NCBI GenBank assembly: GCA_016342745.1
Contig: JAEINT010000011.1
Span: forward strand, 62,001-126,000
Reading direction: 5' to 3'
From: Labilibaculum sp.
Lineage (GTDB): Bacteria > Bacteroidota > Bacteroidia > Bacteroidales > Marinifilaceae
DNA length: 64,000 nucleotides
The stretch's first letter is position 1. Every line of letters begins with the position of its first letter. Under the pieces are notes generated by a model, which worked only from the letters and a program-made list of their open reading frames with translations, was not told the origin of the DNA and made no database searches. Of this stretch, positions 15,207 through 25,201 are shown piece after piece. The position numbers and the translations under genes were made by a program.

Positions 15207-16340
15207 ATGAAATTATTCGACGTATATAATTGTTATAATATAAACCTTGTTAACGGAAAAGGTTCTAAAATTTCCGATGATAAAGGGAATAAATACCTGG
15301 ATTTTTATGGTGGACATGGTGTGATCTCAATTGGTCACAGTCATCCACATTATATTTTCAGAATTGAACATCAGCTACACTGTTTAGGATTCTATTCAAA
15401 CGCTGTAAAGAATGATATGCAGGAAAAATTAGCTTGCAAACTTGGAAAAATATCAGGTTACGATGACTATAATTTATTCTTGTGTAATTCAGGAGCTGAA
15501 GCCAATGAAAATGCTTTAAAAGTGGCCTCTTTTCATACTGGCAAATCAAAAGTAATTGCTCTAAAAGGTTCTTTTCATGGCAGAAGTAGTGGTGCTTTGG
15601 CGATAACTGATAATTCTAAATTGTCATCAGAATTTAATGCAAAACATGAAGTTGTTTTTGTTGATATGAATGATACTACTGCACTTGAGAAAGAATTAAG
15701 TAATCAGGATGTTGCAGCTGTGATTATCGAAGGAATTCAAGGAGTTAACGGTGTTGTTGAACCATCTGTTGAGTTTTTAAAGTCAGCGAAAAGCTTGTGT
15801 GAGAAGAACAATGCTCTTCTAATTTTAGATGAAATTCAATCTGGATATGGTAGGACAGGAAAATTCTTTGCGCATCAACATGCTGGTATTAAAGCTGACC
15901 TGATTACGGCTGCTAAAGGCATGGGAAATGGATTTCCGATTGCAGGAGTTCTAATTTCACCGGATGTAAAGGCTGAAAAAGGAATGCTTGGAACAACATT
16001 TGGAGGAAATCACTTGGCTTGTGCTGCAGGAATGGCTGTTCTTGAAACAATTGAAGAAGAACAGTTGATTGCAAACGCAGAAAAAATTGGAGCATATTTA
16101 ATCTCTAAACTAGAAGATAATAAAGCTATAAACACAATAAGGGGGAAAGGATTGATGATTGGTATCGATTTGGAAAACATGCCTGTAATTCGAAAACAGC
16201 TTTTGGAGGATCATGGGATTTTTACTGGATCATCAGGTAATAAAACATTGCGATTGTTACCACCACTTTCAATTACAAAAAAGGAAGCAGACCAATTCAT
16301 TGAGGCATTTCAAAAAATAACCCAAATTGTAGAAGTATGA
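15207..16340 (+). CDS. argD: Acetylornithine/succinylornithine aminotransferase
   Basis: 377 residues from the ATG at 15207. An upstream TTG (15186) would overlap argC and adds a poor extension, so I reject it. Class III PLP aminotransferase: NSGAEANE at 94-101, LDEIQSGYGRTG at 207-218 and the PLP lysine Lys237 in TAAKGMGNG. It transaminates the N-acylated semialdehyde to N-acylornithine with glutamate. The stop overlaps the argB start by four bases (ATGA), indicating coupling. Confidence 0.95.
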   Translation: MKLFDVYNCYNINLVNGKGSKISDDKGNKYLDFYGGHGVISIGHSHPHYIFRIEHQLHCLGFYSNAVKNDMQEKLACKLGKISGYDDYNLFLCNSGAEANENALKVASFHTGKSKVIALKGSFHGRSSGALAITDNSKLSSEFNAKHEVVFVDMNDTTALEKELSNQDVAAVIIEGIQGVNGVVEPSVEFLKSAKSLCEKNNALLILDEIQSGYGRTGKFFAHQHAGIKADLITAAKGMGNGFPIAGVLISPDVKAEKGMLGTTFGGNHLACAAGMAVLETIEEEQLIANAEKIGAYLISKLEDNKAINTIRGKGLMIGIDLENMPVIRKQLLEDHGIFTGSSGNKTLRLLPPLSITKKEADQFIEAFQKITQIVEV

Positions 16341-17116
16341 TAGATTTAACGGTAGTAAAAATTGGTGGTAATGTTATTGATAATCCAGAAGAACTGAATG
16401 AGTTTTTGGATGCTTTTTCGAACTTAAGCGGTAAAATCGTACTTGTGCATGGTGGTGGAAAATTGGCTTCGGATTTATCTGGCAAATTGGGTGTAAAAAC
16501 CAAAATGATAGATGGTAGGCGAATAACAGATGCTGAAAATTTAAAATTGGTTAGTATGGTTTTTGCTGGCTTAATCAATAAGAATATTGTTGCAGCATTG
16601 CAAGCAAGAGGCGTTAATGCTTTAGGTTTGTGCGGTGCCGATTTAGATCTAATTAGAGCAGAAAAAAGACCTGTAGATGAAGTCGATTATGGTTTCGTTG
16701 GTGATATCACTAATGTTAATACATTGGCTTTGTGTAAGCAAATTGAATGTAATTCTGTTTTGGCTATTGCTCCCATAACTCATGACGGGCAAGGACAATT
16801 ATTAAATACGAACGCAGACACTGTAGCAACAGAAGTTGCAGTAGCATTAAGTAGATTCTATAAAGTGAAACTGATATATAGTTTTGAAAAACTCGGAGTG
16901 TTAATGAGTGCAGAAGATGAAAGTAGTGTTATCCCTGTTTTGTCGAAAGAGAAATGTTCGGATATGGTTACTGCCGGAAAAATTAATACTGGGATGTTAC
17001 CTAAAACCCAAAACGCATTTTATGCATTGGCAAAGGGTGTTGAAGAGGTTTATATTGGAAACTTCGTTTCAATGGAAAAACATCAATCATCAGGAACACA
17101 GGTAATTAATTCTTAA
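16337..17116 (+). CDS. argB: N-acylglutamate kinase
   Basis: 259 residues, normal size for the amino acid kinase fold. It phosphorylates N-acetyl- or N-succinylglutamate. KIGGN at 8-12 and the glycine-rich VHGGGK at 37-42 bind ATP; the middle has GLCGADLDLI and the C-terminus LINTNADTVATEVA and TAGKINTGM. The Bacteroides homologue is reported to prefer the succinylated substrate; which one applies here is not readable by eye. It lacks the extended N-terminal helix typical of arginine-inhibited hexameric enzymes, so feedback inhibition at this step seems unlikely. Confidence 0.93.
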   Translation: MIDLTVVKIGGNVIDNPEELNEFLDAFSNLSGKIVLVHGGGKLASDLSGKLGVKTKMIDGRRITDAENLKLVSMVFAGLINKNIVAALQARGVNALGLCGADLDLIRAEKRPVDEVDYGFVGDITNVNTLALCKQIECNSVLAIAPITHDGQGQLLNTNADTVATEVAVALSRFYKVKLIYSFEKLGVLMSAEDESSVIPVLSKEKCSDMVTAGKINTGMLPKTQNAFYALAKGVEEVYIGNFVSMEKHQSSGTQVINS

Positions 17117-17125
17117 GCTGAAGAT

Positions 17126-18193
17126 ATGAATTTTGAAAAATATACAGAAATAGCTTTAAGTACACTCAAGGAATTAATTTCCATTCAATCTTTTAGTAAA
17201 GAGGAGGATCAGGTTGCTGATGTAATGGAAGGGAAATTGAATTCTTTCGGATATAAGGTTCATCGTAAAGGAAATAACGTTTGGGCTTATAATAAGGATT
17301 TTGATTCGAAAAAGCCTGTTCTATTGCTAAATTCTCATTTAGATACCGTTAAACCTTCCGAAAAATATACTAAAAACCCACTTGATCCATGTATTGAAGA
17401 TGGAAAATTATATGGGCTTGGTAGTAATGATGCAGGAGGATGCTTAGTTTCTCTTTTTGCTTCTTTTTTAGCTTTAGAAGGCTCAGATCAAGCATACAAT
17501 AGAGTTTTTGTTGCATCTGCAGAAGAAGAGATTTCAGGTACTGGAGGTTTTGAATTAATTCAGGATGAAATTGGTCGAATTGATGTGGGAATTGTTGGAG
17601 AACCTACTTTAATGGAGATGGCAATTGCTGAAAAAGGTTTGATGGTATTGGATTGCGATGCGATAGGGGTTCCTGGTCATGCAGCAAGAAATGAAGGTGT
17701 TAACGCAATTAATATCGCGATTAAAGATATTGAATGGCTTCATTCATACAAGTTTGCTTTAGAGTCGGAGGTATTAGGAGCAGTTAAAATGTCTGTAACT
17801 CAAATTAATGCAGGAACACAGCACAATGTTGTTCCATCATCGTGTAAGTTTGTTGTTGATGTACGTACAAACGAGTACTATACGAACGAAAAAGCATTCG
17901 CAATCATCAAAGAGAAATTGGAAAGTAAAGTTTCTGCTCGTTCTTTCAGAATGAATTCATCTGGGATTCCTATGGATCACCCATTAATACAGAATGGATT
18001 GAACTTAGGAATGAAATATTATGGATCACCAACAACTTCAGATCAGGCGATAATGAAAGGATTTCCAACAGTAAAATTAGGCCCTGGAGATTCTGCACGT
18101 TCTCATACTGCCGATGAGTTCATCTACATAAATGAAATTGGAGATGGAATCGAAAAATATTATAACTTGTTGGATGGTTTGAAACTCGATTAG
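17126..18193 (+). CDS. argE: M20-family deacylase, N-acylornithine/citrulline deacetylase
   Basis: 355 residues. Dinuclear zinc peptidase fold: His71 and Asp73 in NSHLDT, Asp102 in GSNDAGG and the general-base glutamate pair in SAEEE (131-135). In Bacteroidota the deacylation acts on N-acylcitrulline after transcarbamylation rather than on N-acylornithine, so 'ArgE' is positional. It starts nine bases after argB and is followed by a 68-bp gap before argH. No transcarbamylase gene lies between argB and argE. Confidence 0.85.
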   Translation: MNFEKYTEIALSTLKELISIQSFSKEEDQVADVMEGKLNSFGYKVHRKGNNVWAYNKDFDSKKPVLLLNSHLDTVKPSEKYTKNPLDPCIEDGKLYGLGSNDAGGCLVSLFASFLALEGSDQAYNRVFVASAEEEISGTGGFELIQDEIGRIDVGIVGEPTLMEMAIAEKGLMVLDCDAIGVPGHAARNEGVNAINIAIKDIEWLHSYKFALESEVLGAVKMSVTQINAGTQHNVVPSSCKFVVDVRTNEYYTNEKAFAIIKEKLESKVSARSFRMNSSGIPMDHPLIQNGLNLGMKYYGSPTTSDQAIMKGFPTVKLGPGDSARSHTADEFIYINEIGDGIEKYYNLLDGLKLD

Positions 18194-18261
18194 ATTTCTG
18201 ATCGAAAAAGGCAAAACGGATTAAACAATAACATACACTAGCACCTATAAAAAGAAATACT

Positions 18262-19599
18262 ATGAAACTTTGGGACAAAGGCGTAAAGGTTGATAAGAAA
18301 ATTGAACAATTCACTGTCGGTATGGATAGAGAATTGGATTTGCAACTTGCAGCATTTGATGTTTTAGGTTCACTGGCACACATTGAAATGCTTGAATCTA
18401 TTGGATTATTAGAGAAGAAAGAACTGAAAATGATTCAAGAAGAATTGCGCAAAATCTATTCTTCAATAAAAAATGATGCTTTCGTAATCGAAGATGGTAT
18501 TGAAGATGTTCATTCTCAGATAGAATATCAACTTACAGAAACCTTAGGGGATATAGGAAAAAAGATACACAGTGGAAGATCTAGAAATGATCAAGTTCTT
18601 TTAGATTTGAAACTATTTACAAGAAATAAACTAGAAGAAATAGTACGAGAAGGAAGACTTCTATTTGATGAGTTGATCGCAAAAAGTAACAAAAATAAAA
18701 ATGTTTTAATACCTGGCTATACACACCTTCAAGTAGCAATGCCATCTTCATTTGGTTTATGGTTTGGTTCTTATGCAGAAAGCTTATCGGATGATATGAT
18801 GGTTCTTCAAGCAGCTTACAAGGTTGTTAATCAGAATCCTTTAGGGTCTGGAGCTGGTTATGGTTCTTCTTTTCCATTAGATAGACAAATGACAACCGAC
18901 TTATTGGGCTTTAGAGATTTGAGCTATAATGTTGTTTATGCCCAAATGGGTCGTGGTAAAATGGAATTTACAGTTCTTTCGGCATTAGCAAATATGGCGA
19001 TGACAATTGCCAAATTAGCTATGGATGCATGTTTGTACAACAGTCAAAACTTCAATTTCTTAAGCTTTCCTGATGAATTAACGACAGGTAGTAGCATTAT
19101 GCCACATAAGAAGAATCCTGATGTTTTTGAATTGATTCGTGCTCATGCAAATGCATTGCAGATGTTGCCTGCTCAAATTCAAGCTGTAACATCTAACCTA
19201 CCATCTGGATATCATAGAGATTATCAGTTGACAAAGGAATTTTTTATGCCAGCCTTTGATAAAATGATTGCTTGTATTGAAATGACTAGAGTCATGTTAT
19301 CTAATGTGAAAATCAATAAAGAAGTTATTAAAGACGAGCGTTACAAATACATGTTTACTGTGGAAGAGGTAAACCAAATGGTACTTGATGGCATTCCTTT
19401 CCGAGATGCTTATAAGAAGATTGGGCAAATTGTTGAAGAAGGTAATTTTGAATACGATGGAAAAGTGAAACATGTTCATGAAGGAAGTATTGGGAACTTG
19501 TGTAACGATAAGATCGTTGATAAGATGAATGATATATTCATTGGTTTTAATTTCAACAAAACGAAAGAAGCCTACATGAATTTATTAAATAGAATATAA
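18262..19599 (+). CDS. argH: Argininosuccinate lyase
   Basis: 445 residues, slightly short but complete. It splits argininosuccinate into arginine and fumarate. The superfamily signature GSSIMPHKKNP is at 276-286, with Thr154-His155 in GYTHLQ as the catalytic acid/base region and SGRSRNDQV at 104-112. It is the last arg gene of the run; the 67-bp gap to carA contains no terminator that I can see, so carAB may be co-transcribed. Confidence 0.95.
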   Translation: MKLWDKGVKVDKKIEQFTVGMDRELDLQLAAFDVLGSLAHIEMLESIGLLEKKELKMIQEELRKIYSSIKNDAFVIEDGIEDVHSQIEYQLTETLGDIGKKIHSGRSRNDQVLLDLKLFTRNKLEEIVREGRLLFDELIAKSNKNKNVLIPGYTHLQVAMPSSFGLWFGSYAESLSDDMMVLQAAYKVVNQNPLGSGAGYGSSFPLDRQMTTDLLGFRDLSYNVVYAQMGRGKMEFTVLSALANMAMTIAKLAMDACLYNSQNFNFLSFPDELTTGSSIMPHKKNPDVFELIRAHANALQMLPAQIQAVTSNLPSGYHRDYQLTKEFFMPAFDKMIACIEMTRVMLSNVKINKEVIKDERYKYMFTVEEVNQMVLDGIPFRDAYKKIGQIVEEGNFEYDGKVKHVHEGSIGNLCNDKIVDKMNDIFIGFNFNKTKEAYMNLLNRI

Positions 19600-19666
19600 G
19601 AGCAGCCATTAATTCTGTTCTAATACAATATAAAAAACGAATTATAAACCATTTTATAGAACTTTT

Positions 19667-20758
19667 ATGTCAGTGAAGACAAAAGCTAAATTGATTTTAC
19701 AGGATGGATCGGAGTACACCGGTACATCTTTTGGTTATCAGGAATCCATTGCAGGGGAGATGGTATTTAACACCGCTATGACAGGTTATCCTGAAAGCTT
19801 AACTGATCCTTCTTACCGAGGACAGATTTTAGTGAGTACTTTCCCTTTGATTGGGAATTATGGCGTTCCAGGAACACTTCAAGAGGATGATTTGTTTCGT
19901 TTTTACGAGTCTGAAAAAATTCAAGTGTCGGCTTTTATTGTTTCTGATTACACCGAGGAATTTAGTCATTGGAATGCAAGCCTTAGTTTAGGTGATTGGA
20001 TGAAAGAGCATAAAATACCAGGTATTTATGGTGTGGATACAAGAGCATTAACTAAGAAGCTTCGTGAACAAGGAAGTATGCTTGCAAAAATTGTTTTTGA
20101 AGATGTAGAGCCAGAATGGAAGGATCCAAATCTTGAAAACCTTGTTGCGCAGGTAAGCACATCAGAAAAGATTGTTTATGGAGATGGGAAACACAAAGTG
20201 TTGTTGCTTGATTGTGGTGTGAAAAACAACATTATTCGTTGTTTATTGAAGCGCGATACAACAGTAATTCGTGTTCCTCACGATTATGATTTCACGAACG
20301 AAGAATATGATGGGCTATTTATATCGAACGGTCCTGGAGATCCAAAGCAAAATGTGAAAGCGATCGCTAATCTTAAATCTGTTTTCGAAAAGGATACACC
20401 AATAATGGGTATTTGTTTGGGTACACAATTGATGGCTTTAGCAGCTGGGGCTGATACTTACAAATTGAAGTATGGCCACAGAAGTCACAACCAACCAGTT
20501 GTTTTGAAAGGCAGCAAGCGTTGTTTCATTACCTCACAAAATCATGGTTATGCAATTAATATGGACACATTGCCAAATGAATGGGAGCCATTATTTGTAA
20601 ATGCAAATGATGATACTTGCGAAGGGATTAAGCATGCTAGCAAACCATTTTTTGCATCGCAGTTTCACCCTGAAGCATCTAGCGGACCAACAGACACAGA
20701 ATTCTTATTCGATGATTTTATCGGAATGATGGAAGATTTTAAAAGCAATAAAAAATAG
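19667..20758 (+). CDS. carA: Carbamoyl-phosphate synthase small (glutaminase) subunit
   Basis: 363 residues. The N-terminal CPSase domain (FGYQESIAGEMVFNTAMTGYPE) is followed by a class I amidotransferase domain with nucleophile Cys250 in GICLGTQ, and His334 and Glu336 in FHPEAS. The usual GxCxGHQ elbow is GICLGTQ here (Thr for His), a conservative change also plausible in relatives. It delivers ammonia from glutamine to CarB. It ends 25 bp before carB. Confidence 0.96.
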   Translation: MSVKTKAKLILQDGSEYTGTSFGYQESIAGEMVFNTAMTGYPESLTDPSYRGQILVSTFPLIGNYGVPGTLQEDDLFRFYESEKIQVSAFIVSDYTEEFSHWNASLSLGDWMKEHKIPGIYGVDTRALTKKLREQGSMLAKIVFEDVEPEWKDPNLENLVAQVSTSEKIVYGDGKHKVLLLDCGVKNNIIRCLLKRDTTVIRVPHDYDFTNEEYDGLFISNGPGDPKQNVKAIANLKSVFEKDTPIMGICLGTQLMALAAGADTYKLKYGHRSHNQPVVLKGSKRCFITSQNHGYAINMDTLPNEWEPLFVNANDDTCEGIKHASKPFFASQFHPEASSGPTDTEFLFDDFIGMMEDFKSNKK

Positions 20759-20783
20759 TTTAGCCCTTTAATTCGCATATAAA

Positions 20784-23700
20784 ATGAAGCAAGATATTAA
20801 GAAAGTACTGGTATTAGGTTCTGGAGCACTTAAAATTGGTGAAGCAGGGGAATTTGACTATTCAGGTTCACAGGCGTTAAAAGCAATGAAGGAAGAAGGT
20901 ATTCATACCGTTTTAATCAATCCAAATATTGCAACTGTACAAACTTCAAAAGGAATTGCCGATCAAATTTATTTTTTGCCTGTTACTCCTCATTTTGTAG
21001 AGCAGGTAATCTTAAAAGAAAAGCCTGATGGAATCCTTTTAGCTTTTGGAGGACAAACTGCATTAAACTGTGGTATTGAGTTATTCAATGCTGGATTACT
21101 AAAGAAATACAATCTTCAAGTTTTAGGTACTCCAATTGAGACCATTATTAAAACTGAAGACAGAGAGATATTCGCGAACGAACTTCGCACCATAGACGTA
21201 AAAACGCCACAGTCATTCGCTGTAGGATCGATTCCTGAAGCATTAAAAGCAGCTGAAAAACTTGGTTTCCCAATTATCGTTCGTGCTGCCTTTACTTTAG
21301 GTGGACAAGGAAGTGGATTCTGTTCGAATATGGATGAATTGGAGAAGTTAGCTGAAAATGCTTTATCCTATTCAAGTCAGATATTGGTTGAGGAATCTTT
21401 AAAGGGTTGGAAAGAGGTAGAATACGAGGTAGTTAGAGATGCATATGACAACTGTATTACAGTTTGTAATATGGAAAACTTTGACCCACTGGGGATTCAT
21501 ACAGGAGAGAGTATTGTAATTGCACCATCTCAAACACTTACAAACTCGGAGTACCACAAACTAAGGTCTTTAGCTATTAAGATTATTCGTCACTTTGGCG
21601 TTGTGGGTGAGTGTAACGTTCAGTACGCTCTTGATCCTAATTCAGAAGATTATCGTGTAATTGAGGTGAATGCTCGATTATCAAGATCATCAGCATTAGC
21701 TTCAAAAGCAACTGGTTATCCTTTGGCTTTTGTGGCTGCAAAACTTGGTTTGGGATATGCTTTACACGAACTTAAAAATACTGTTACACAAACAACAACA
21801 GCTTGTTTCGAACCTGCTTTAGACTATGTGGTTTGTAAAATTCCTCGTTGGGATTTAAACAAATTTGAGGGAGTAACCAAAGAGATTGGTTCAAGTATGA
21901 AAAGTGTTGGAGAAGTAATGGCAGTTGGTCGTAACTTCGAAGAAGCCGTTCAGAAAGGTTTGCGTATGATTGGCCAGGGAATGCACGGATTTGTCGGGAA
22001 TGTTCACTCGCAATTTGAGGATGTTGACCAAGAGTTAACACATCCTACGGATATGCGTATTTTCTCTATCGCGCAAGCTTTCGAGAAAGGATATTCTATT
22101 GATAAAATACATGATCTTACGAAGATCGATAAGTGGTTTCTAAGCAAGCTAGAGCACATCACAAAATTGAAATGGGATCTTCAGAAATATAATAACTTAC
22201 AGGAATTACCTGATTCATTACTTAAAGATTCAAAAGTCTACGGATTTTCTGATTTTCAGTTAGCACGCTTTGTGTTAAAGCCAGAGAGAACTGATATGGA
22301 AGATGAGCTTTTGGAGGTAAGAAGACACCGTAAAGCAAAAGGGATTGTTCCAGTTGTTAAACAAATTGATACACTTGCAGCGGAATATCCTGCACAAACG
22401 AACTACGTTTATTTAACTTACAGTGGTGATGAAAATGACATCACTTACGAGGATGACAATAAATCAGTAATTGTTTTGGGTTCTGGAGCTTACCGAATTG
22501 GTTCATCTGTTGAATTTGATTGGTGTAGTGTAAATGCCCTAAACGCTGTAAACAAAGAAGGTTTGAGGTCTGTAATGATCAATTACAATCCAGAAACAGT
22601 AAGTACTGATTACGATGTTTGTGATCGTTTATATTTTGATGAGCTTTCGTTCGAAAGAGTGTTGGATATCATCGATTTAGAATCTCCAAGAGGAGTAATT
22701 GTATCGGTTGGAGGACAGATTCCACAGAATTTATCTATGCGTTTGCACAAGGCAGATGTGAAGGTTCTAGGAACATCTCCAGAATCTATCGACAGAGCAG
22801 AGAATCGTCAGACATTCTCCGCTATGCTTGATGATTTGAAAGTTGATCAGCCTAGATGGAATGAATTAACTAGTAAGGAAGCGATTAATGACTTTATTGA
22901 AGAGGTAGGCTTTCCTGTCTTGATTAGACCAAGTTATGTGCTTTCAGGAGCTGCTATGAATGTAGTATCGAATCATGATGAACTAGGTCATTTCCTTGAT
23001 TTGGCTGCGCAAATTTCAAAACAATATCCTGTTGTTGTTAGTGAGTTTATTCAAGAAGCAAAAGAGATTGAGTTCGATGGAGTAGCAAAAAATGGAGAGA
23101 TTGTAATTGATGCCATTTCAGAGCACGTTGAATTTGCCGGAGTACACTCGGGTGATGCAACATTGGTGTTTCCTCCTCAGAAGTTGTATTTCGAAACAAT
23201 TAGAAGAATCCGTAAAATTGCTGGTAAAATTGCAAAATCACTTGATATCACTGGTCCTTTTAACATGCAGTTGCTAGCTAAGGATAACGATATCAAAGTA
23301 ATTGAGTGTAATCTTCGAGCAAGTAGAAGTTTTCCTTTTGTTTCAAAAGTTATGGACTTTAATTTTATCGAAACTGCGACTCAGGCAATGTTAGGAGTTA
23401 ACATTCCAAATAATTTACCTTCTATGTTCGAATTGGAGCATATTGGAATAAAAGCTTCTCAATTCTCCTTTTCAAGGCTATCAAAAGCAGATCCAGTTTT
23501 GGGTGTAGATATGTCTTCAACAGGTGAAGTAGGCTGTTTAGGAGCTGATTATTACGATGCGATATTAAAGGCAATGTTGTCAGTTGGTTACCGCATACCG
23601 AAGGGTGCAATACTAATTAGTAGTGGGCCTATTCGTTCGAAAATAGAGCTTTTAAAAAGTGCAAAAATGCTTGAAGAAAGAGGGCATAAATTGTATGGAA

Positions 23701-24023
23701 CTAGAGGTACTGCAAAATTCTTGGAAGAGAACGGTGTTACCATCGAAAGTGTAGGTTGGCCTGATGAAGATGTTGAAATTACAGCTCAAAGTTTGATAAA
23801 AGAACATAAAGTTGATTTGGTAATTAACATACCAAAGAACTTAAGCAAAACGGAGCTGAATAACGATTATTCAATCAGAAGAACTGCGATTGACTTAAAC
23901 GTGCCATTGGTTACCAATGCTCGTTTGGCATCAGCCTTTATCTATTCATTCTGTAAAAAATCTATAGACGATTTAGGAATTGATAGCTTTAGCGATTATG
24001 TTGAGGGCAAAACAGATTTTTAA
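20784..24023 (+). CDS. carB: Carbamoyl-phosphate synthase large subunit
   Basis: 1079 residues, full length. Two homologous ATP-grasp halves are visible: the first with GSGALKIGEAGEFDYSG near the start and FTLGGQGSGFC around 175, the second with GSGAYRIGSSVEFDW around 570 and RPSYVLSGAAM. The C-terminal MGS-like domain is the allosteric region. It makes carbamoyl phosphate for both arginine and pyrimidines. Position directly after argH places it under arginine control if read-through occurs. A terminator follows. Confidence 0.97.
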   Translation: MKQDIKKVLVLGSGALKIGEAGEFDYSGSQALKAMKEEGIHTVLINPNIATVQTSKGIADQIYFLPVTPHFVEQVILKEKPDGILLAFGGQTALNCGIELFNAGLLKKYNLQVLGTPIETIIKTEDREIFANELRTIDVKTPQSFAVGSIPEALKAAEKLGFPIIVRAAFTLGGQGSGFCSNMDELEKLAENALSYSSQILVEESLKGWKEVEYEVVRDAYDNCITVCNMENFDPLGIHTGESIVIAPSQTLTNSEYHKLRSLAIKIIRHFGVVGECNVQYALDPNSEDYRVIEVNARLSRSSALASKATGYPLAFVAAKLGLGYALHELKNTVTQTTTACFEPALDYVVCKIPRWDLNKFEGVTKEIGSSMKSVGEVMAVGRNFEEAVQKGLRMIGQGMHGFVGNVHSQFEDVDQELTHPTDMRIFSIAQAFEKGYSIDKIHDLTKIDKWFLSKLEHITKLKWDLQKYNNLQELPDSLLKDSKVYGFSDFQLARFVLKPERTDMEDELLEVRRHRKAKGIVPVVKQIDTLAAEYPAQTNYVYLTYSGDENDITYEDDNKSVIVLGSGAYRIGSSVEFDWCSVNALNAVNKEGLRSVMINYNPETVSTDYDVCDRLYFDELSFERVLDIIDLESPRGVIVSVGGQIPQNLSMRLHKADVKVLGTSPESIDRAENRQTFSAMLDDLKVDQPRWNELTSKEAINDFIEEVGFPVLIRPSYVLSGAAMNVVSNHDELGHFLDLAAQISKQYPVVVSEFIQEAKEIEFDGVAKNGEIVIDAISEHVEFAGVHSGDATLVFPPQKLYFETIRRIRKIAGKIAKSLDITGPFNMQLLAKDNDIKVIECNLRASRSFPFVSKVMDFNFIETATQAMLGVNIPNNLPSMFELEHIGIKASQFSFSRLSKADPVLGVDMSSTGEVGCLGADYYDAILKAMLSVGYRIPKGAILISSGPIRSKIELLKSAKMLEERGHKLYGTRGTAKFLEENGVTIESVGWPDEDVEITAQSLIKEHKVDLVINIPKNLSKTELNNDYSIRRTAIDLNVPLVTNARLASAFIYSFCKKSIDDLGIDSFSDYVEGKTDF

Positions 24024-24043
24024 ATTGTTCAAATTTATATTTA

Positions 24044-24076
24044 CAGAGTCGGATTTATAATTCGGCTCTGTTTTTT
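24044..24076 (+). terminator. Intrinsic terminator after carB
   Basis: A ten-pair stem (24044-24053 with 24061-24070, two G-U pairs) and TTTTTT. It marks the 3' end of the arg-car transcription unit. Confidence 0.88.
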
Positions 24077-24138
24077 CGTTTATAGATGGGGTCATTTTTC
24101 AAATAGTTTATAGCTTTACCATTGATTAAAATAAGAAT

Positions 24139-24543
24139 ATGAATAAATATATTTTCGAATTAAAATTCAAGGTTCGTGACTACGAATGCGATATTCAAGG
24201 CGTTGTTAACAATTCCGTGTATCAGAATTATTTAGAGCATGCTCGTCATGAGTTTTTAGAATCAATAGGGAATAATTTTAAAGCTCTTCACGAAGAAGGA
24301 ATTGATGCTATGGTGTCTCGCATTGAGATTGACTATAAAACTTCTCTAACCTGTGGTGATGAGTTTGAAGTTCGACTAAACATCGAAAGAGAAGGTGTGA
24401 AGTTGGTTTTCAAGGAAGATATTTATCGTTTGTCAGACAATAAGTTATGTGCTAAAGGAAAGGTTTATACCATATGTTTGGTAAATGGGCGATTGTCGAA
24501 AGGGGAAGTTTTCGACGAGCTTTTTGCTCAGTATCTGGTTTAA
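24139..24543 (+). CDS. Acyl-CoA thioesterase, YbgC/FadM-type hot-dog protein
   Basis: 134 residues, typical for 4-hydroxybenzoyl-CoA thioesterase-like single hot-dog proteins. The N-terminal strand then Asp18 in YECDIQGVVNNSVYQNYLE gives the catalytic D-x-x-G-V-V-N motif. It hydrolyses acyl-CoA thioesters; the chain specificity is unknown. It is a single gene between terminators at 24044 and 24549. No membrane segment. Confidence 0.85.
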   Translation: MNKYIFELKFKVRDYECDIQGVVNNSVYQNYLEHARHEFLESIGNNFKALHEEGIDAMVSRIEIDYKTSLTCGDEFEVRLNIEREGVKLVFKEDIYRLSDNKLCAKGKVYTICLVNGRLSKGEVFDELFAQYLV

Positions 24544-24548
24544 AATAT

Positions 24549-24579
24549 AATCCACGACCTTAGGTTGTGGATTTTTTTT
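24549..24579 (+). terminator. Intrinsic terminator after the thioesterase
   Basis: An eleven-pair stem (24549-24559 with 24563-24573), 3-nt loop and eight T. The stop codon of the convergent methyltransferase gene lies in the loop. Confidence 0.9.
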
Positions 24580-25201
24580 GCATCAAACAATAGATTGCTT
24601 TGTGAGAATCGCGTTTCCCTGGAATATCAATGGTTTTCAATTCTAATATTTCAAATAAAGGAGAGCTTAATTGTCTGATTTCATTTTCGTTGGAAAAATA
24701 TAATGTTGTTCCAAGTGGTGTTTTGCGAAATTTACCCTCTCCACCAAAACATTTATCATCCTCGCTAAAACAAACGGATAGATACATGCCATTGTCTGAT
24801 AATAAATCAAAGACATTTTTAAAATATTGAACTCTATCTTTTGGAAAGATATGATGTAGTACTTCGTAGTCGAAAGCGAAATCAAAAACAGGTAAAATAC
24901 GTTCTGTTTTTTGAGTCAGGTCAAGAGTGATAAATTCACCTTTCATCTGATTCAATTTAAAGATTTGTTTGGCCTTTTCTATGGCTACTTCAGAGTAATC
25001 AATACCAAATATATCAAAGCCAAGCCTAGCCAAGTATAAACTATAAGTTCCAATTCCACATCCTAAATCAGCTATTTTACAAGCTTTTATATCTTGCTTA
25101 TTCAGCACCTCTAATAGACAGTTAGGAAGATGATCCATTACCCAAGGAATTTTATCCTCAGGGATTGTTTTGTAGATGTGGTTTAGTTGAGTAGCATCCA
25201 T
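24560..25201 (-). CDS. Class I SAM-dependent methyltransferase
   Basis: 213 residues. Motif I DLGCGIGTYSLYLA at 45-58 binds S-adenosylmethionine, and IFGIDYSEVAIEKAKQ is motif post-I. FDYEVLHHI occupies the motif IV place. The substrate is not identifiable: it resembles TehB/thiopurine-type small-molecule methyltransferases only in general layout. The last codons overlap the terminator of the convergent thioesterase gene. A strong terminator-like hairpin is found 29 bp upstream of the start (25230-25262), described separately. Confidence 0.8.
   Translation of the reverse strand: MDATQLNHIYKTIPEDKIPWVMDHLPNCLLEVLNKQDIKACKIADLGCGIGTYSLYLARLGFDIFGIDYSEVAIEKAKQIFKLNQMKGEFITLDLTQKTERILPVFDFAFDYEVLHHIFPKDRVQYFKNVFDLLSDNGMYLSVCFSEDDKCFGGEGKFRKTPLGTTLYFSNENEIRQLSSPLFEILELKTIDIPGKRDSHKAIYCLMQKKSTT

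Noticed and set aside
20411-20422. CarA GICLGTQ instead of GxCxGHQ as a possible inactivated glutaminase
   Set aside because: The Cys, His334 and Glu336 triad is intact; the changed position is not catalytic, so no loss of function is implied.
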